Below, in pieces: positions 10,491-24,898 of a stretch of 64,000 bases of DNA. The translations under genes were made by a program, and so were the position numbers. The number at the start of each line of letters is the position of its first letter. Within the stretch, counting starts at the first letter, position 1. Source of the DNA: Welwitschia mirabilis (taxonomy: Eukaryota > Gnetophyta > Gnetopsida > Welwitschiales); the NCBI GenBank assembly GCA_051453625.1, contig JBOZIK010000001.1, positions 15,471,778-15,535,777 on the forward strand, given 5' to 3'. The notes beneath the pieces were generated by a model. The model ran no database searches, had not been told where the DNA came from, and worked only from the letters and a program-made list of their open reading frames with translations.

Positions 10491-12210
10491 AGACTTTCTA
10501 TACTAGCTAGGATGAAGATGAAGATGTCAGTGAGTAGGAAGTCTCAGATTATAATAATAGTACTACCCATTAATTATTTATGATAGTTAAAATATAAGTG
10601 CTTAAGAAGGTGAACTAATTCTTTAAGAAAGGAATGACTTACTTATAAAAGAGTTCACTAATTTATAAAATATAAATACTAAAATAAAAAAGATCCTAAA
10701 TAGTCATGAGTTAGCCTAGAAACAAGAAAAGATATCTTATTCTAAGTTGACAATCTTTCCCTTAAGGATGAAATTAATAAACTACTAGTTAAATTGAAGA
10801 AAGTGAAATAGAAACTATCGAATGTCAAGTATATTAATAAAAAAATCATCCAAGATAAGAGAACATGAAGTATCATGCTTGGTTAAGAAATAACATTAAA
10901 TGATAGAAATGGTCTAAATAAAAATGAAGTTTGAGAAAGTCAATCATAAAGTAATACTTAGAAAACCTTCACAAATTAGAGGTATAAGCTAAGAAATGAA
11001 TATCTAATGCATGAAAATAATGTTATTTTATACAATATTATAGAAGAGAATACTATAAGAATTATTGTTCATTATACTTTAATAAACATTGTTACACTAA
11101 TCATGATCAAAATCCAAAGAGATGGATTAAGAAATCTATGCAAGAAAGCTATAAGAAGAACTACATATCATAGTAGCACAATAATGCTCTCCTTGCTTAG
11201 TTTTCTCAGTCACACTTGCGGCTATGAAAAACAACATCTATTAGATAGAAAATGAATGCTTTAAGTGACTAAAGATAAAATAGTTGTTAATAACCTAGTT
11301 AAAGAAGATCATTAAGTGGCATCTGTAGAAGATAATAATGAGGTACCAATTATAGCCAAGGATACTATAGAAGGTGAGAAACACCTTGAGGTAAAGAATG
11401 TTTTCTACATAGATGTATTACAACATAATTTATCATGTTAAAGTTAACTATGTGATTTAAATTTTGATATTACATTTTTAAAGAATATTTTATTATAAAA
11501 TATTATACCTCTAATAAAATATTATTCACTAATCATAGAAAGGACAATGTATATGTTACCTCACATAGTGATATTACTAATGAGGATGTAATGTGTTTTC
11601 TTAGTACTATAAGTAATGTAAAGATTTAACTAAGGAGACTTAAATATGCAAATATGAAGCTAATGCAAAACTTATGACTTCTCAAGTTTAAGATCTTTAT
11701 TAAACAACTTTGCAATTCTTGTCATAAATGATAGAGAAGGATAAGATTCCATAAGAAAACTTCATTATCCACCTCTTGTTCATTAGATGTTTTACATCTA
11801 AATATTGTAGGCCTTCACAAATAGAGAATCTTGGGAGAAAAAGATATTATCTTACTATTTTTGATGATTTTTATTAAATTACATTAGTAGCTCTTCTTGC
11901 ATACAATGATAAAACATTTGACTATTTTAAAAAGGTACATATTACATTGAAATATAAGAAGGGATATCATCTAAAGTTTAGTAAAAGTGATAATGGAAGA
12001 GAATTCATAGATTCATTCCTCAAGGAATTTTGTGAGTGACATGGAATTCATCATTAATTTTATATAATAAGGATGCCATAACAAAATGGGATGGATCAGT
12101 GCAAGAACAAATAATTGAGCAAAATAACATAGATAATGCTACATGACCAAAAGATGACATATCACTTTTGAATTGAAGATGTAAACACTGCACGCTATCT
12201 ATTGTCATGT
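10491..12210 (+). pseudogene. copia A: Ty1/copia gag end and integrase remnant
   Basis: A degenerate plus-strand copia polyprotein. An acidic gag-tail segment (EDEDVSE) lies near 10516, a decayed zinc-knuckle region near 11065-11110, and the integrase core from about 11785. There GRKRYYLTIFDDF (about 11835) and SDNGREFIDSFLKEFCE (about 11986) are clear, followed by QNGMDQCKNK near 12080 and a segment ending EDVNTARY. The second catalytic aspartate is kept. The first reads asparagine (LHLNIVG), and the third position, normally glutamate in the AERKN motif, reads glutamine. Many stops and frame changes. RT and LTRs were not found. The order gag, integrase before RT identifies copia rather than gypsy. 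Confidence 0.8.
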
Positions 12211-13424
12211 TCAGATTTTTAAAGGCTTAAAAATTTAGTTAAGTTAGTTAAATAAAAAGTGAATAAAAATAACTTAAGTCTAGTGGGACCTACTTAGCTA
12301 ATATAATTTGTAGATTCTTTATGTATGATCTTATTATTTGAGTTGTGATAATTTAATGAAAATTTGTTATGATATAATTATTATTTTAAGTGCTTTTTTC
12401 CTTATAATACCCATGATTAATAATGTTATTTTTATTTTAATTTTTAGTTATTTAATTATAATCTTTAGTGACAAAATTAGTGGTTATGTTATTTTATTTT
12501 ATTTTTGTAACTATTGCACTAATGTATCATGACTACTATATTTTCTTATTTCTTATTTTTATGCATGTAAAAATACTATTGTAGTGATTATAATTATTGG
12601 AATACATTATGTTATCTTATTTTAATACTTTATTTTAGTAGTGCATGCTAAGTAACATCCATAATTATGATGTTGCACTTTATTGTTTTTGACATTTATT
12701 CATTATGAAAAATATTTTTATGTGGCTAGTGAAATTATTTGCTAAGTGTCCTATTTTAATTATTCATTGTAATAATTACAAGTAGTGTAATGTTTAATAT
12801 TTATTATTTATTATTATGATGAAATATTAATGCATCCACTAGTTAAGCAAGGTAATGATTATAGGTCATGGAATCCTTACCATCTACTTTTTATGATGGT
12901 ATCTCTTCATATCCTCATATCTCATCACATTCTTACATTCTCTTGCTATGAATAGGGCTTTCTTCTCCCTGCATTTGCATATTTTTAAGAAATCCTCTGT
13001 TATTGTATCTTGGTTATTTCAAAACTTGGAGCTTTGAAAGCATGCGAGTCTTAAAATCTTTAAAGTTTTAAAGTCTTAAAAAGTTTATAAAGCCTTCATC
13101 TAATCCAAGTATGGCTCATGGCTTCATTTATTTTCTTTTATGTTCTTTATTTCTTGAATCTTTAAATTATCTTTTATTCTTGCATCTTTGTATGGATGTT
13201 GGATATTTTCTATTTCTTGCATAATTTCAAACCTCTTTTTGCATTCCTTTTTATTGGTAATTATTTATGATTGAGTTTCTAAATTATCCTTTTGAGCCAT
13301 CTTAATATTATCCTATGACTAACTAAATACTTATGTTATGTTATTTAAAATTTATGGAATATAAACTAGCCAAGATAACTAGTTGTTTAAGCTTCAAAGA
13401 TTGATACTCTCTATTGTGAGTTTG

Positions 13425-13565
13425 AAAGTAAGGGGATTAAACCTCTAGATAGTGAAGGAAAAAAGTCCCCTCTGGTGGTGTGTAAGTAGATTACTTACAT
13501 TTACCTCTAGAGAGTAAAGGGAAAAATATATCCCCTTTAGTGATGTCTAACTGAATTACTTAATT
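13425..13565 (+). repeat. imperfect tandem duplication, about 70-bp unit
   Basis: CCTCTAGATAGTGAAGG...CCCCTCTGGTGGTGT is followed by CCTCTAGAGAGTAAAGG...CCCCTTTAGTGATGT, each ending in a TTACTTA-like stretch. Confidence 0.7.
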
Positions 13566-13614
13566 TTTTTGGTGGAAAAATAGTAAATAATATAAAATGA
13601 AATTAAGGTTTTAG

Positions 13615-13775
13615 TCACATCTTAAATTATTTTGGCATTGCATACTTATATTATCTTGGTTACATCTTGGAAACTTAAATTATTTTGACATTTTATTCTT
13701 AGATTATTCTAGCTAGAAATCTTAGAATATTTTGGCAATGTAACTTGGATTATTTTGCTAATGCATCTTGGATAT
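13615..13775 (+). repeat. degenerate repeats of a CTTAAATTATTTTGGCATTG-like unit
   Basis: Four or five diverged copies of a unit pairing CATCTTGGA or CTTAAA with TTATTTTGGCA, spaced roughly 30-55 bp. Confidence 0.6.
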
Positions 13776-16700
13776 TCTTATAATTCCTTAACTTATACTT
13801 AAGAATCCTATACCTATCTATTCCTTATCATGGACCATAGCGGTAACTATGATAGTTATAATTCTCATATCAGACTTACATGTATAGGAACCACTACTAA
13901 AGATGATGCTAAAAAAGAGCTAATGGTTGCATACAAATGGGTATCATCTACATGTTTTCATATTTTTTTATAGGATAATGTGTGTCTTAGAGAATTATGC
14001 ATATTTGTTGCTACTAATTATGTTGTAATACTCAAGCTTATATTTTGCAATAGAGATATTTTACAAGTTACATATATAATGTGTTTACTTATTTTGTAAA
14101 AATATTATAAATGTTTAGAAATTTTCTTTATTAAATAATATAATTAAATATATGACTTAGTTTTTAACAAGAAGAGATTTATGAATTGAGTTATGATATC
14201 CTTATCTCAATAACATCTAGAATGAACATAGTTTATTCTTCTTTTAAAAAATCATTCTAGATGTGAATTTGAATGTAGATTTCAGACATTAAATTTTGGA
14301 ATTATATCATTATGTTAACTTTTTGGTGACAATAAATTCTGCGGGTCACATTTTGGTATTAAAGTGTAAGTTACAATTTCACTAGAAATAATTGTTGTAA
14401 GATGCTTATACATTTCAACATTAGAGTCTAGGTTAAGGTATTAGTTAAATAAGATAACTAAACATTTTTGCAATAATCTAGATTATAAATATTATTCTTA
14501 GATGAGATCTAATACCTCTTTTTAATAATATTAGATCATCTATCTTAGCTACTAATAATAAGCTAAATGAATCGTGTATTCTCAGGATACTTAGCAATGA
14601 CAAAAAAAAATAACAAAGGTATTTTGAAATAAGAGTTAGAGAAAAAGCATATAAATGATTAGTAAGCTAAGTTAAGAGTCACATTAAGTAAAACATCTAA
14701 GTAATAAAGGGTATAGACATTACTAAGAATTTCTATGATGCTCACCACATTGATGGACTTCTCTCTTTAATGTAGGCCAAAGGTGATTATGTTTAAAGTG
14801 TTCTTTATTAGGATACCAAAATAGAAGAGTGATTGATTTTTAATAGCTAGATAATAGTCTAACAGACGGAGTCTGGTGAATAGGTGCATGTGGTGCTTTG
14901 TTATCTTTAAAGTCCCTACTTTCTCTTACTAGTTCATAGAGATAAATAAGATATGGTGATGCCCCTTTCCTTTGATCTACTTTCAAATGAAACCAGTGGA
15001 TAGTTTATCATTTCTCCTCTATGAAGCATATTTTCCTCCCTTGTTTCTCTTTCTCTCCCTTTTATTTTTTGAGTATCCTCTTTTTTAGGTTCCATTATCC
15101 ATTCATTATAAATGTTAAGCTTGTATGTAGACTTGTAAATCCTACAAAGTAGAGATTGCAAACAAATGGGATGTGGATAGAATAAAGACATAAATAAAAG
15201 ACCCATTGCTACATTTGTCACTAGGTAGAACTACTTTCTATTTGACAAAGTCCTCTATTTCTTCATCTATCATCTGCTATGTATGATTCTTAATTAGAAA
15301 GAAGAGGTTCATTCTCATTAAACATTTCTGCATATATCACTTCAAGACACTTGTCTCTTCCTTCTACCAAGATGAATTTTATTCCATTTGGATGCTAATT
15401 ATATATACAAAAATAATTGAAAAAGGAAACTAAATTTATAGGAATTATCTTCTAGAGTGTTGAGGTATCTTTTGAAGCATGCATGTAATTATCATATTTC
15501 ATGTCAAAGGAATGAATTTAATTAGGATTTTTAGTTGGCATTTACTTGACCTTTGATCACATTTCCTTATTAGCAACTTTAATCTTCTAATGCTTCTATT
15601 ATTTGTGATTTTATCCTTGTGTAAAAGGTCCTCTAACTCTTCTATAATCCACAACAACAATCCTACCAAATTCAAGTTGATTCCTTCTAAAATTTATGAT
15701 AATTTCTAAAAGATCACTTCCAATATTCACAAGAATGCTTTAACTACTCTAAGACCTCATTTCTAGATTACATGAAAACCAATTTTAGTAATGAATATAT
15801 TCATTTATGAGATTTAATGTAGATAGTAAACAATTTTACAAAAGAAATATATTATAATAATGAGATTAGGTGATTATTTAAAAATCATTGACTATAACTT
15901 AAGAAATAGTTCAAAGAAGAGTCTGGACTAATTATTGTAGGAAATAACATGGTCTAGATAAAGTGTTCATTAGATGTTTCTTTGTTTTTCATGTGAGATT
16001 AGTACTATTAATCAACACTCTAACGTATTAATGGATAGGAAAAAATCTTTCAAGATGGCTTTATGTGGTTGTTTCCTTTATAGGTTTGGATTTGGTTGAT
16101 ATCTTTATAGTGTACTAGCATCAGGGCCTTCTTTTAGAAAATGCTATGAGAGCTAAAATATTTATAAAACTCCATACATTACCTTTTTAATATCTATCAT
16201 ATAATCATTATTTGTGTTTATAAACTTATCTTTCCTAATAATAATTCTGAAAATGATAGTGCTATTAGTACTCTTTTGAAACCATCTTTGTGAAAATTAA
16301 GAAAATCTTTACATTAAGATTAAGTAGCTTTAATCTTTCAAAAAGAATGTAATTGTTATTTAAGAAGTGTATAGTTTTATAAAGCATAGACCTATCACAG
16401 TAGGTGCATGGTGGTTTAGCATATTTTCATGGAAGTAAAACTAGGCTAAATGAACCCATGTTATTAAGCGATTCTATTTTCTTGCTTTTAGTAGATGGCA
16501 ATGATTATGTTATTGAAGGAAAGTTTTTATTATTTCTATAATAAATGATTGTAATAATTTTAGTTACAACATCACATTAATACTTTACAAATGAATCATT
16601 TGATATTATTATAATCATTGCTTTTATCATATGATGCTTATCATTTTTTAGCATTTAATCATGCATTTTTAATATTAAGTAATTCTATGATAAATACCAT

Positions 16701-17804
16701 TGAGTCTTTTTAAGTTATTATTTAGGATAAACTAGTTAATCTTATTTATATACATTTATTTTATTTGTCATTTTTAGCATTTTCTTAGTGTTTTTACTTA
16801 TAATTATTAAACCCATTTTCACATTTCACTTCCATCTTACATAGAACCTACATCATTTTAGCTTGTTATTACCTCAAGTCCTTTCACCTCACTAGCCTTC
16901 TATTGATCATTTTATTGGTTTCATCATTAACCATTATTTCATCTTAATTCCATTTTCCACTTTATCAAGTGTGTTCCTCATTTCCTTCCTTTCTTTTTTA
17001 TTGTTTTTTACTTACGCTATTTTGCTTAGTTTTGATTGTTTATTTTACATCCCTTGAAATGTTTGACTTATTCCTTTTAATTATTAAATGTAGACTTACT
17101 TCAAATTTGGGACAAATTTATTTACCTCATAAGAGTAAATTTTTAGTATTAAAAAAAATTGAATTTTATTAGAATTAATTTGTACATTGAAAATATAATA
17201 TGTTTCTCATAAAATGAAAATCATAATTTTGAAGTTAACGCATATATTTTTCATGACATCTAATTGAAATATCTTTTTCATATGCTAAAATGAGGTGTAC
17301 TTTATTTTTTACTATGTAAGCACCCTTGATACTTAAGGGTTATTTTTCATTTATTTTCCAATTTATCTCACTTTTGTTCTTTTTTAGTTTTTTAATCAAG
17401 GATTGATAAATGCTTCATTGGTGACTATGTCATGAGTCCAAATTATCCATATTCAACATCATGTTTTGAGTATGTTTTAGGTCTCTTTAAGTAGTCTTTT
17501 AATTAATTAAGAATAAAAGTATACTAAATATTTCAATGATATAAATAGAATAGTTATTGAATAGTTATGACCCTTTTTAGATGATTTTTAAAACGTGTTC
17601 CATTTATGATAGAGTTTTGACATTCATATGAGGAGATAACAATGGAATGTAATGATATTAAAATGTTTTAACTATGATACCAATGTATAATATGGGTTTA
17701 TATAATTAATTTAGGTTATTTTAGATTTACTAAACTCAATAAATCAATGTTGGACTAAGAAATAATGATTATAGATGATTTAGATGAGAAACATGTATCA
17801 TCTG

Positions 17805-18060
17805 AAGCAAGTTACTGTACCAACATATTGAAGCATTATACTGTAGCACATACTATAGTAATTATTATATCTTTATTTCATTATATAATCTAAAAAATAA
17901 TCAAAGAATGAAAACAAGTTGCCATTATACAGTTACTATAGCAAAGTTGCTATAGAATATTATTGTAGTAGTTAATATAACTGTTATCTAGCATGTCATC
18001 CCTATGAAAAGGACGATACCATGTATTATATCAAAATCACTATAGTAATTATGTCATCCA
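17805..18060 (+). repeat. cluster of TACTATAGTAA/TACTGTAGCA motifs
   Basis: Related strings occur at about 17812, 17842, 17856, 17929, 17946 and 18038, several of them palindromic or near-palindromic. Nearby text (18343-18375, a TATCTAGACAACACC string and GGTGATAA) resembles the middle of the E2 LTR, so this may be a strongly decayed LTR of that superfamily. Confidence 0.4.
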
Positions 18061-20396
18061 TATAGTCATCTAAATAATAATTAAAGGATGATAAAAAATA
18101 TATACAAATAAAAACTTCATTTTCCTATTAATAGTTATCTATGTGTAGTTCAAACGATATGTAGTCAGATAATACTTAAAGGATGATAACAAAAACTTTT
18201 TTCTTCTTCCCACTTATAGTGATCCACTTATAATTTAAATAATATCAAAGTAAATAACACTCAATAATTAAACCAAGAAGACACATTAAGGAAAATTAAC
18301 TATTATAAGAGAACATTAAATGATAGGAGTATCATCTCTTATATTATCTAGACAACACCCAGCAGGTGATAATTCTAATGAATATAGAACATACTTTATT
18401 TATTACAAAATAAGTAATATGATTAAACTTTTTTAATTACTACTCCTTGGAAATTTAAAATATTGATCCAAAACTATAAATAATCTTCTTAAATAAGCCA
18501 TTTCTTATATTTAACATTAATTATTTTTTTGATGATTTGAAGATCTATTGAGCAAAGGATTCATATACCTTAAGAGAGGTTCTTACCTTGATGTGGGCTA
18601 TGTTCCCTCTATTCAAAGTGATTACTTTTAAATGGATGTAAAAATATTATGGTTAATTAAAAAAATCATTTTGTACATGCTATTTTATTTCTTATCTTCT
18701 TTATATATTAGGTTGAAATCATGTCAATCATATTTGAGTTAATTTTGATTTTGATATCATATGAGGGCTAACTTGGGTAATAACAAGTTGGTAAACTTGG
18801 TTAGTAAACTGCATTTAGATTGAATTAATTCATTTCATTTCATCCATCATTACATTATCATTTATTTGTCATTTTAAAATTGAACAAAAGATCATTATAT
18901 TTCTTTTACAAATCAAGTAATTTTTCAAACATACTTAGAATTTCTATCTAGATTAAAACATCGGACTGACTTCCTATATAGGTATATGTGTGTGATAATT
19001 AGATACTTAAGATTATATTAAAGATGATTATGTAAACCAAAAACACATGCAATTCACATCCCAACATTGCTACTTATCAAATTCATTAAAAAGAGATTCA
19101 ATGACATATTTTTACTTATTGAATTTTTTATGGATTTATCCCTTAAATATTATAATAGAATAATGCATTAAAGATGAAGAAAATACTAATTTAAAAAGCC
19201 TAGATATAATGAAGAAATAAAATTAAAGTTTTGTATGAATATCTATGTAAATTTAAAGTCATAATGTAATAATATCATAAATAGGTAATCAACATGATGT
19301 GATTCAAATGATTTTTTTCCTTTCTTCTTGTAATAAAATGAAAGAGCATGACTACATTCCTTGAAACCAAATTCTATCAGGTTGTGAAGAGACCTCAATT
19401 AAGAGTTTTTAAATAAATATGCCCTAATATATAAAACATTTTAGTTAAATATGAATTTGTTTGAAACTAAACTATGAAAATAAAATTTTAAAAAACATAA
19501 CTTTGATTTATTATGATTTGACTTCATTTTGATCTATGTCCATGAATGATATTATTCTTATACTAGTACATAGTTACTATCAAAATGACATATTTCCATG
19601 AATGATATTGTTCTTATACTAGTACATAGTTACTATCAAAATGACATCTCAATCTTTAGCTATAATATTAATTATTAAAAACCATAATGAATTCTTCTTA
19701 TGATTTAACCAAGTACTAGTTTAAACTCATTATATTTACTTAAAAATGAAAAGGATTCTTTATTTTTTATACCCTTAATGCATATCATTTAAATTAAGGT
19801 TGATTATATTTTTAATATTATTTTTTATTTCATATTATTATGAATATCTTATTGATCATATTTTTTTTAACTACTTCAATTTAAAAATGTCAAAGATCAT
19901 CAAAACATCTCCACATCCATAAAAAATCAATCATAAACCACTAAAATCATAAGAAGTATCTTTGCTCTCATTTCAGATACATTGTTTAAGAGAAAATTAT
20001 GTTCATTGAGAGGATTCCTTCACATCAAGCTTATTTAAAATAATGCATTTTATGACCTTACTAATTACAATAAAATGAAAAATTTTCTCGATATTGATAG
20101 TTTTTATGGTTACTCCTATATTTACTAATATATTCAATTGTAGTTTTACATCTTGATCTTGAAATAATAAATTAATAATACAACTACATATAAATTAGTT
20201 ATAAGAAACCTTTAATTTATTCTCTTAATTGAGTTTAATCTTGTATTTTATTTTTTCAAATGTTAGTATTTCTTAAAAGAAGATGTACTATCTTTATCTT
20301 TTTTATTTTACTTGTTAGTTATCCTTAACTTCTTAACCATCAGATTCATAAATTTCATTACTATTTTTAATATATAAAAGATGATTTTTAATATTT
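18061..20396. other. anonymous AT-rich DNA
   Basis: No domain recognised on either strand; contains the 56-bp tandem duplication at 19540. Confidence 0.5.
19540..19649 (+). repeat. near-perfect tandem duplication, 56-bp unit, two copies
   Basis: The unit starts CCATGAATGATATT and ends after CAAAATGACAT. The copies differ visibly at one internal base (ATTATTCTT against ATTGTTCTT) and near the junction. It is far better preserved than the neighbouring elements, so it is probably recent. Confidence 0.92.
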
Positions 20397-20401
20397 TCCT
20401 A

Positions 20402-20910
20402 TGTTGGAAATTAAAATGTAATAGTACTATGATACTACACGAGAATGCTTCAAATAAAGATTTTATAATTGAATATGAAAATTTTTAGGCTTTTTCATGA
20501 AGAGAAGAAATAAAGGATTAAGAGGTAAACTTTATAATATTTTAAATTTTTAGTATAATATTTAAAATAATTAATGATAAATAATTAAACATCATTATAT
20601 GTAGTATTTCAAGAATGTAATTAGATAGTTCATTCGGCACAAGTCTTTTTTTTAAAGCCTTGTACGTATGCCAATGTGACTTTAGTGTTTTATCATACTA
20701 CTATTGACTTTAGATACATACATTTTCTTATTATTATTTTTTTAAGTGGAATGAAGGATTTTCATATTTATAATGTTTACCGCTTGGAAAGGACATGTAT
20801 TTTAAATGTAATAGTTGAATCTTATATATGTGAGATGTAGCTTGTTATTTCATATTTCATTACCAAGTTAACACTTTTTTAAGTTAATTATATTAACATG
20901 CTAATAATCA
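20402..20910 (-). repeat. 3' LTR of the 20402-25438 element
   Basis: On the minus strand it runs from TGATTATTAGCATG to TAATTTCCAACA. Aligned blocks with the right repeat include GTTGGAAATTA at the terminus, an AATGCTNCAAAT...ATAATTNAATA stretch, TATAATATTTTAA...TTTTAGTATAAT, and the last 60 bases. Confidence 0.82.
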
Positions 20911-20921
20911 CCTCCCATTTT
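20911..20921 (-). promoter_or_regulatory. polypurine tract (plus-strand primer)
   Basis: AAAATGGGAGG on the minus strand abuts the TG end of the 3' LTR. Confidence 0.7.
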
Positions 20922-23900
20922 AATTTTAACTCACATTTTTTAGACTTATCTTTGATTTTTGGTTTGATTTGTATTTGTTTACTCTTCATATTTTTAGTTA
21001 TTTATCTTTCTAATTTTGTCTTTCATCTGTTATGTTATGATCTTTAAAAAACTAAGTTTAATTCTTTTGTTCTCAATTTTACTTTAGGAAATAGTAGGAC
21101 AATAAATTTTAAAAATTTCATTACTCTAGTTCTTAGGTATCTCATTTTGTCATAAGGTAATATTTTAGTGGCTAGTTATTTCATTTCTTTATCTTATTTT
21201 AATATTATAGCTTTAATTTACTTTATTTTAAAAAAGAAAATAATTTTTTAAAAACTAGTATTCTTTCCTTCTTTAGATGATGACTTGTTGATTTTAAATG
21301 TTTACTTTATCTCATGGATTATTTTATTCCTAAATGAAGGTTTGACATGAACATAAGTTCTTTTCACAACTTTCATATTTTATTACTGTGATAAAGAAAT
21401 AAGATTTGTAAGGAAAATGTATAGAAAATAATTGTATTATGCTTACTAATATAAAATTATATATCTCATATTTTAGTATTTATTTCCTTTTAATTGCTAG
21501 GTCTACTTTGATATCAGTGAGTGTATTGGTTAGTTAGTAGTAGTGGTTGGTTTAACAACTTATTTAGTAGTTTTTATAGGTTAAAAACCCCTAAGTTCAA
21601 ATGAAGATTCTTAATGGTATTTCATACTTTCTTGAGTGTTATTGCATTTTTGTCTCTCTCTTGAGAGATTTAAAGCTTTTCTTCTTTAAACTAAGTAACT
21701 TAAGAATATCTTTTACTAAAGAATTGTTGAAGTATTTTATTTTCATTCTTCATCATTATCATCTCTTCTTTCTACACTATGTATGAATTTGAGATCTTTA
21801 TTTTATACTTTTCAAATGTTTTGAGAATTTTCATAAAAAATCTATTTTTCCTTGTTTTATTTTGGTAACTTCTTTCTTGACCTTTTCATTTTGTTAATAT
21901 AAAAAGCATTATACCTACTCCGTGTAGCATTTCTTTAATTATTTTTTTTACTTCATTTATGTTAAGTCCATAGGCATAGTACCAAATTATCTATAGTGCT
22001 TATATTAGTAATATCTCCAAAATTTTATTACAAATTGTAATTTTATCTTTTCATAGATCGCTAATCCATAAATGTACTAGCTCTTGTACAACATCTTTAC
22101 CTTCTTTATTAGTATAGAATTTTGTGTCTTTGTTGTAAATCATAGGACCATGAGTGAACTCTTGTGGAACTATGTAGGAAATAGTGTTATAAAAATAATT
22201 ATTTGTATGATAATCTTATTTTACATGCTATGATAAAACTTTCATAACTAATTTAAGTTTTTCCAAAAACTGTACATAGTTCTTACTCATAGAAATATGA
22301 ATTAAAGCTATATGTTGGAAACATTTTGACTTGAAGTTTTTAATATTCTAATAAATATTTAGATTCTTATTTAATAATCCAATTTTTCTTTTCTTTGATT
22401 GATATGGTAGTTGTTATAGTAATTTTCTTCAATGAAATGAACTCTTTATGTAGTAATGAAGATTCAAATATCTTAACAATCAATGTATTTGAATTAGAAA
22501 ACTAATGTGTGTGCTTTTGCATCCTTTTTTGTTTTTATATTATTATTTATCATATTTATTAATATATCACATTGGAAAAAAATTTATTTACAACACTCTT
22601 TCATAGTTCAGTACTCAAAACTATTTTTTACTATACAAGCACTACTAGAAGTTTGTTTTTAGTAAGTATGTTCCATGACCCTCTTCTTGTAAATCCCTTT
22701 CCAATAAAATTGTACATGCTACAACATAAAAAATGTGGTAGAATAGTTTCTTCTTTATAAAGCCTATATAGTAATTTAGAATTTCAAGATGTATGTGTCA
22801 CTCCTTATGTTTAAAATAAGAAAATGAGATGAATTGTTATTTGTTAAAGGCATAGTAAAGAAAATAAAGATTTTAGCATGAACATAAAGTGATATTTATG
22901 TAAGTTATGATTTATGATAGGAACAATTTCATTAATCATGTATAGAATGAGATGGTATCCATAAGCATAATGGTTTATTTAGACTGATAGTATACATGTT
23001 TTCCAAAAACATCAAGGAACATCTATATCAAATATTTTTTGATATAATAGATTTATTTTCATTTTAATATACTCTACATCAGTTAATATTTTTTAAAAAC
23101 AACTAAGTTTGAAGTAAAAAAAACTAGATCTCATTCCATGTATTTTGAAATTTAATTCCTTCTATATAATAATCAACTTAAATGCGTAGGTGATTAGCTA
23201 AAAAAAATGAATATTGTTTAGTTCATATGACGCTAGTTTTTTATTAGATTAAGAAAAAATTTAAAACTATTTGTTTATATTTTTGAATATCCTTTTACAA
23301 AGTTAAAATATGTCATAAACCTATTTTAACATACTTGGTAAAGGTAAAATTGGATAATGGATGTATCTATATGATAACTCATTAATATTACTATAACCTT
23401 TAATAGGTTTAAAATAATTCAATTTCTTTTTTATAAGTTAACATCATGTGTTGAAGTTCTACTAGATTTAGTGATATACTATCATATTAAGTAGATAAAG
23501 AGAAAATTTAAAAATAAGAATGAAAATCAAAATTCCTTAAATTAAGTAGGGAATTACAAAACTAGTAATGCACTTATTAAATATAGTATTATATGTATGT
23601 AGAAATGAAAAAAATGCAAGAGTATAGAGTTTCAAACTCATATAATTTAACTTTGTAAATGAAAGAATGAAATGTAAAATGAATGTCATCTTTGACCCTT
23701 CTATAAACTTGTTTTATATGTTTAACCTTTGGATTTTAAAAGAAATTTAAAGATTTCATTAATTTTCTTTTACTTGATTTGAAAAGATTATTTATTTTCA
23801 AATCTAACAAATTATCTAATACTAACTTATGGAAATTATATCTCTTAATTATACATCCATAATATTTATTAATATGAAAACAACTTAACTCATGTCACAT

Positions 23901-24883
23901 ATATTGATAGTGTTTTAAAAAGTAAGAAAAAGGAAAGCATGTTTTCATACTCTATTGTGGAGGGAAAAATGGATTCTTATTTTGTCTTAGCCTTGAAACA
24001 TAATACATTTATTATTTTCAAATTTTATCATGATTAAACAAGAGTAAAATAGGATTAACTATGCTATTGAATTTCTAGTTTTGTAGCTTTATCAATGGAT
24101 GTTTTGATCAACATATGTAGAAAATCTCTAACATGTGTACTTTGTATATTCTATAAATGTTAATCTAATTGATTTAGTAATCCATATTTTCATATCATAA
24201 TTTTTAAACTATTATATAAAGTTCATGATTATTTATTAATTTTTTATGATATTTTAATGTTTTATATATGAACATCCCTCTCAATCATATTTATCTTAGT
24301 TTCAATACTTTTAGTTTGATTCTTTAGCTTGATGAAGTACAACTATAGGTTACTAATCTTAAATGAGATTATCTTTAATTTTTTGATATAACACAAGTAA
24401 TAAAACATTATAAGACATAACGTTTTCTTATTTTAACTACTTTATATTCTACACATTCGATGCTTAGCATTAAATAAAAAATGATCATGATTTTTTTCAT
24501 ACTTCTCAAAGTTAGATGAATTATTATGATGTCCATTCTAGTTATATATTCTATCATAACTTAAAGTTTTGGTTATCAAATTTTGATTAATAAAAGAATT
24601 AAATTTTTTTTACTTCATTAGTAAGCATAACCCCTTATTACAACTTATAATGTTTTATGAACTAATTTCATTTTTATTATAGATTGTTATCTTAAGATAA
24701 AGACATTAGATTTTGAAGGTATAACTTTTATTAAATTTAATGGTAGCATCTTAAAACTTTAATCATTAGCTTTAATTTAGCTACTATTCTTAGGATAAAG
24801 ACATTAGCTTTATTTTAGCTATTGTTTCTTAGGATTAAAACCACTAGTTCTATTTTGGCTATTTTTTATTAAGATTAAAAGTA
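20922..24883 (-). other. interior of the minus-strand LTR element, no domains seen
   Basis: About 4 kb of AT-rich sequence. I translated parts of the minus strand and found no convincing zinc knuckle, DDE core, RT box or RNase H motif. It is either very old or non-coding from the start. Open frames in this interval have biased low-complexity composition. Confidence 0.5.
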
Positions 24884-24898
24884 CCATCTCTGATACCA
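24884..24898 (-). promoter_or_regulatory. primer-binding site, initiator tRNA-Met type
   Basis: Minus-strand TGGTATCAGAGATGG directly adjoins the LTR end at 24899. The first eleven bases match the classical plant initiator-Met primer site exactly. Confidence 0.88.

Larger units (their letters stand above)
12211..17804. other. anonymous AT-rich DNA
   Basis: Apart from the degenerate repeats at 13425-13565 and 13615-13775, I see no domain, LTR boundary or gene. The open frames at 14934-15221 (minus) and 16969-17172 (plus) show no recognisable motif or start context and are not called. Confidence 0.5.

Noticed and set aside
14934-15221. 95-codon minus-strand frame ending in a charged segment
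   Set aside because: No recognisable domain, splice signal or paralogue in the window; consistent with a chance frame in an anonymous region.
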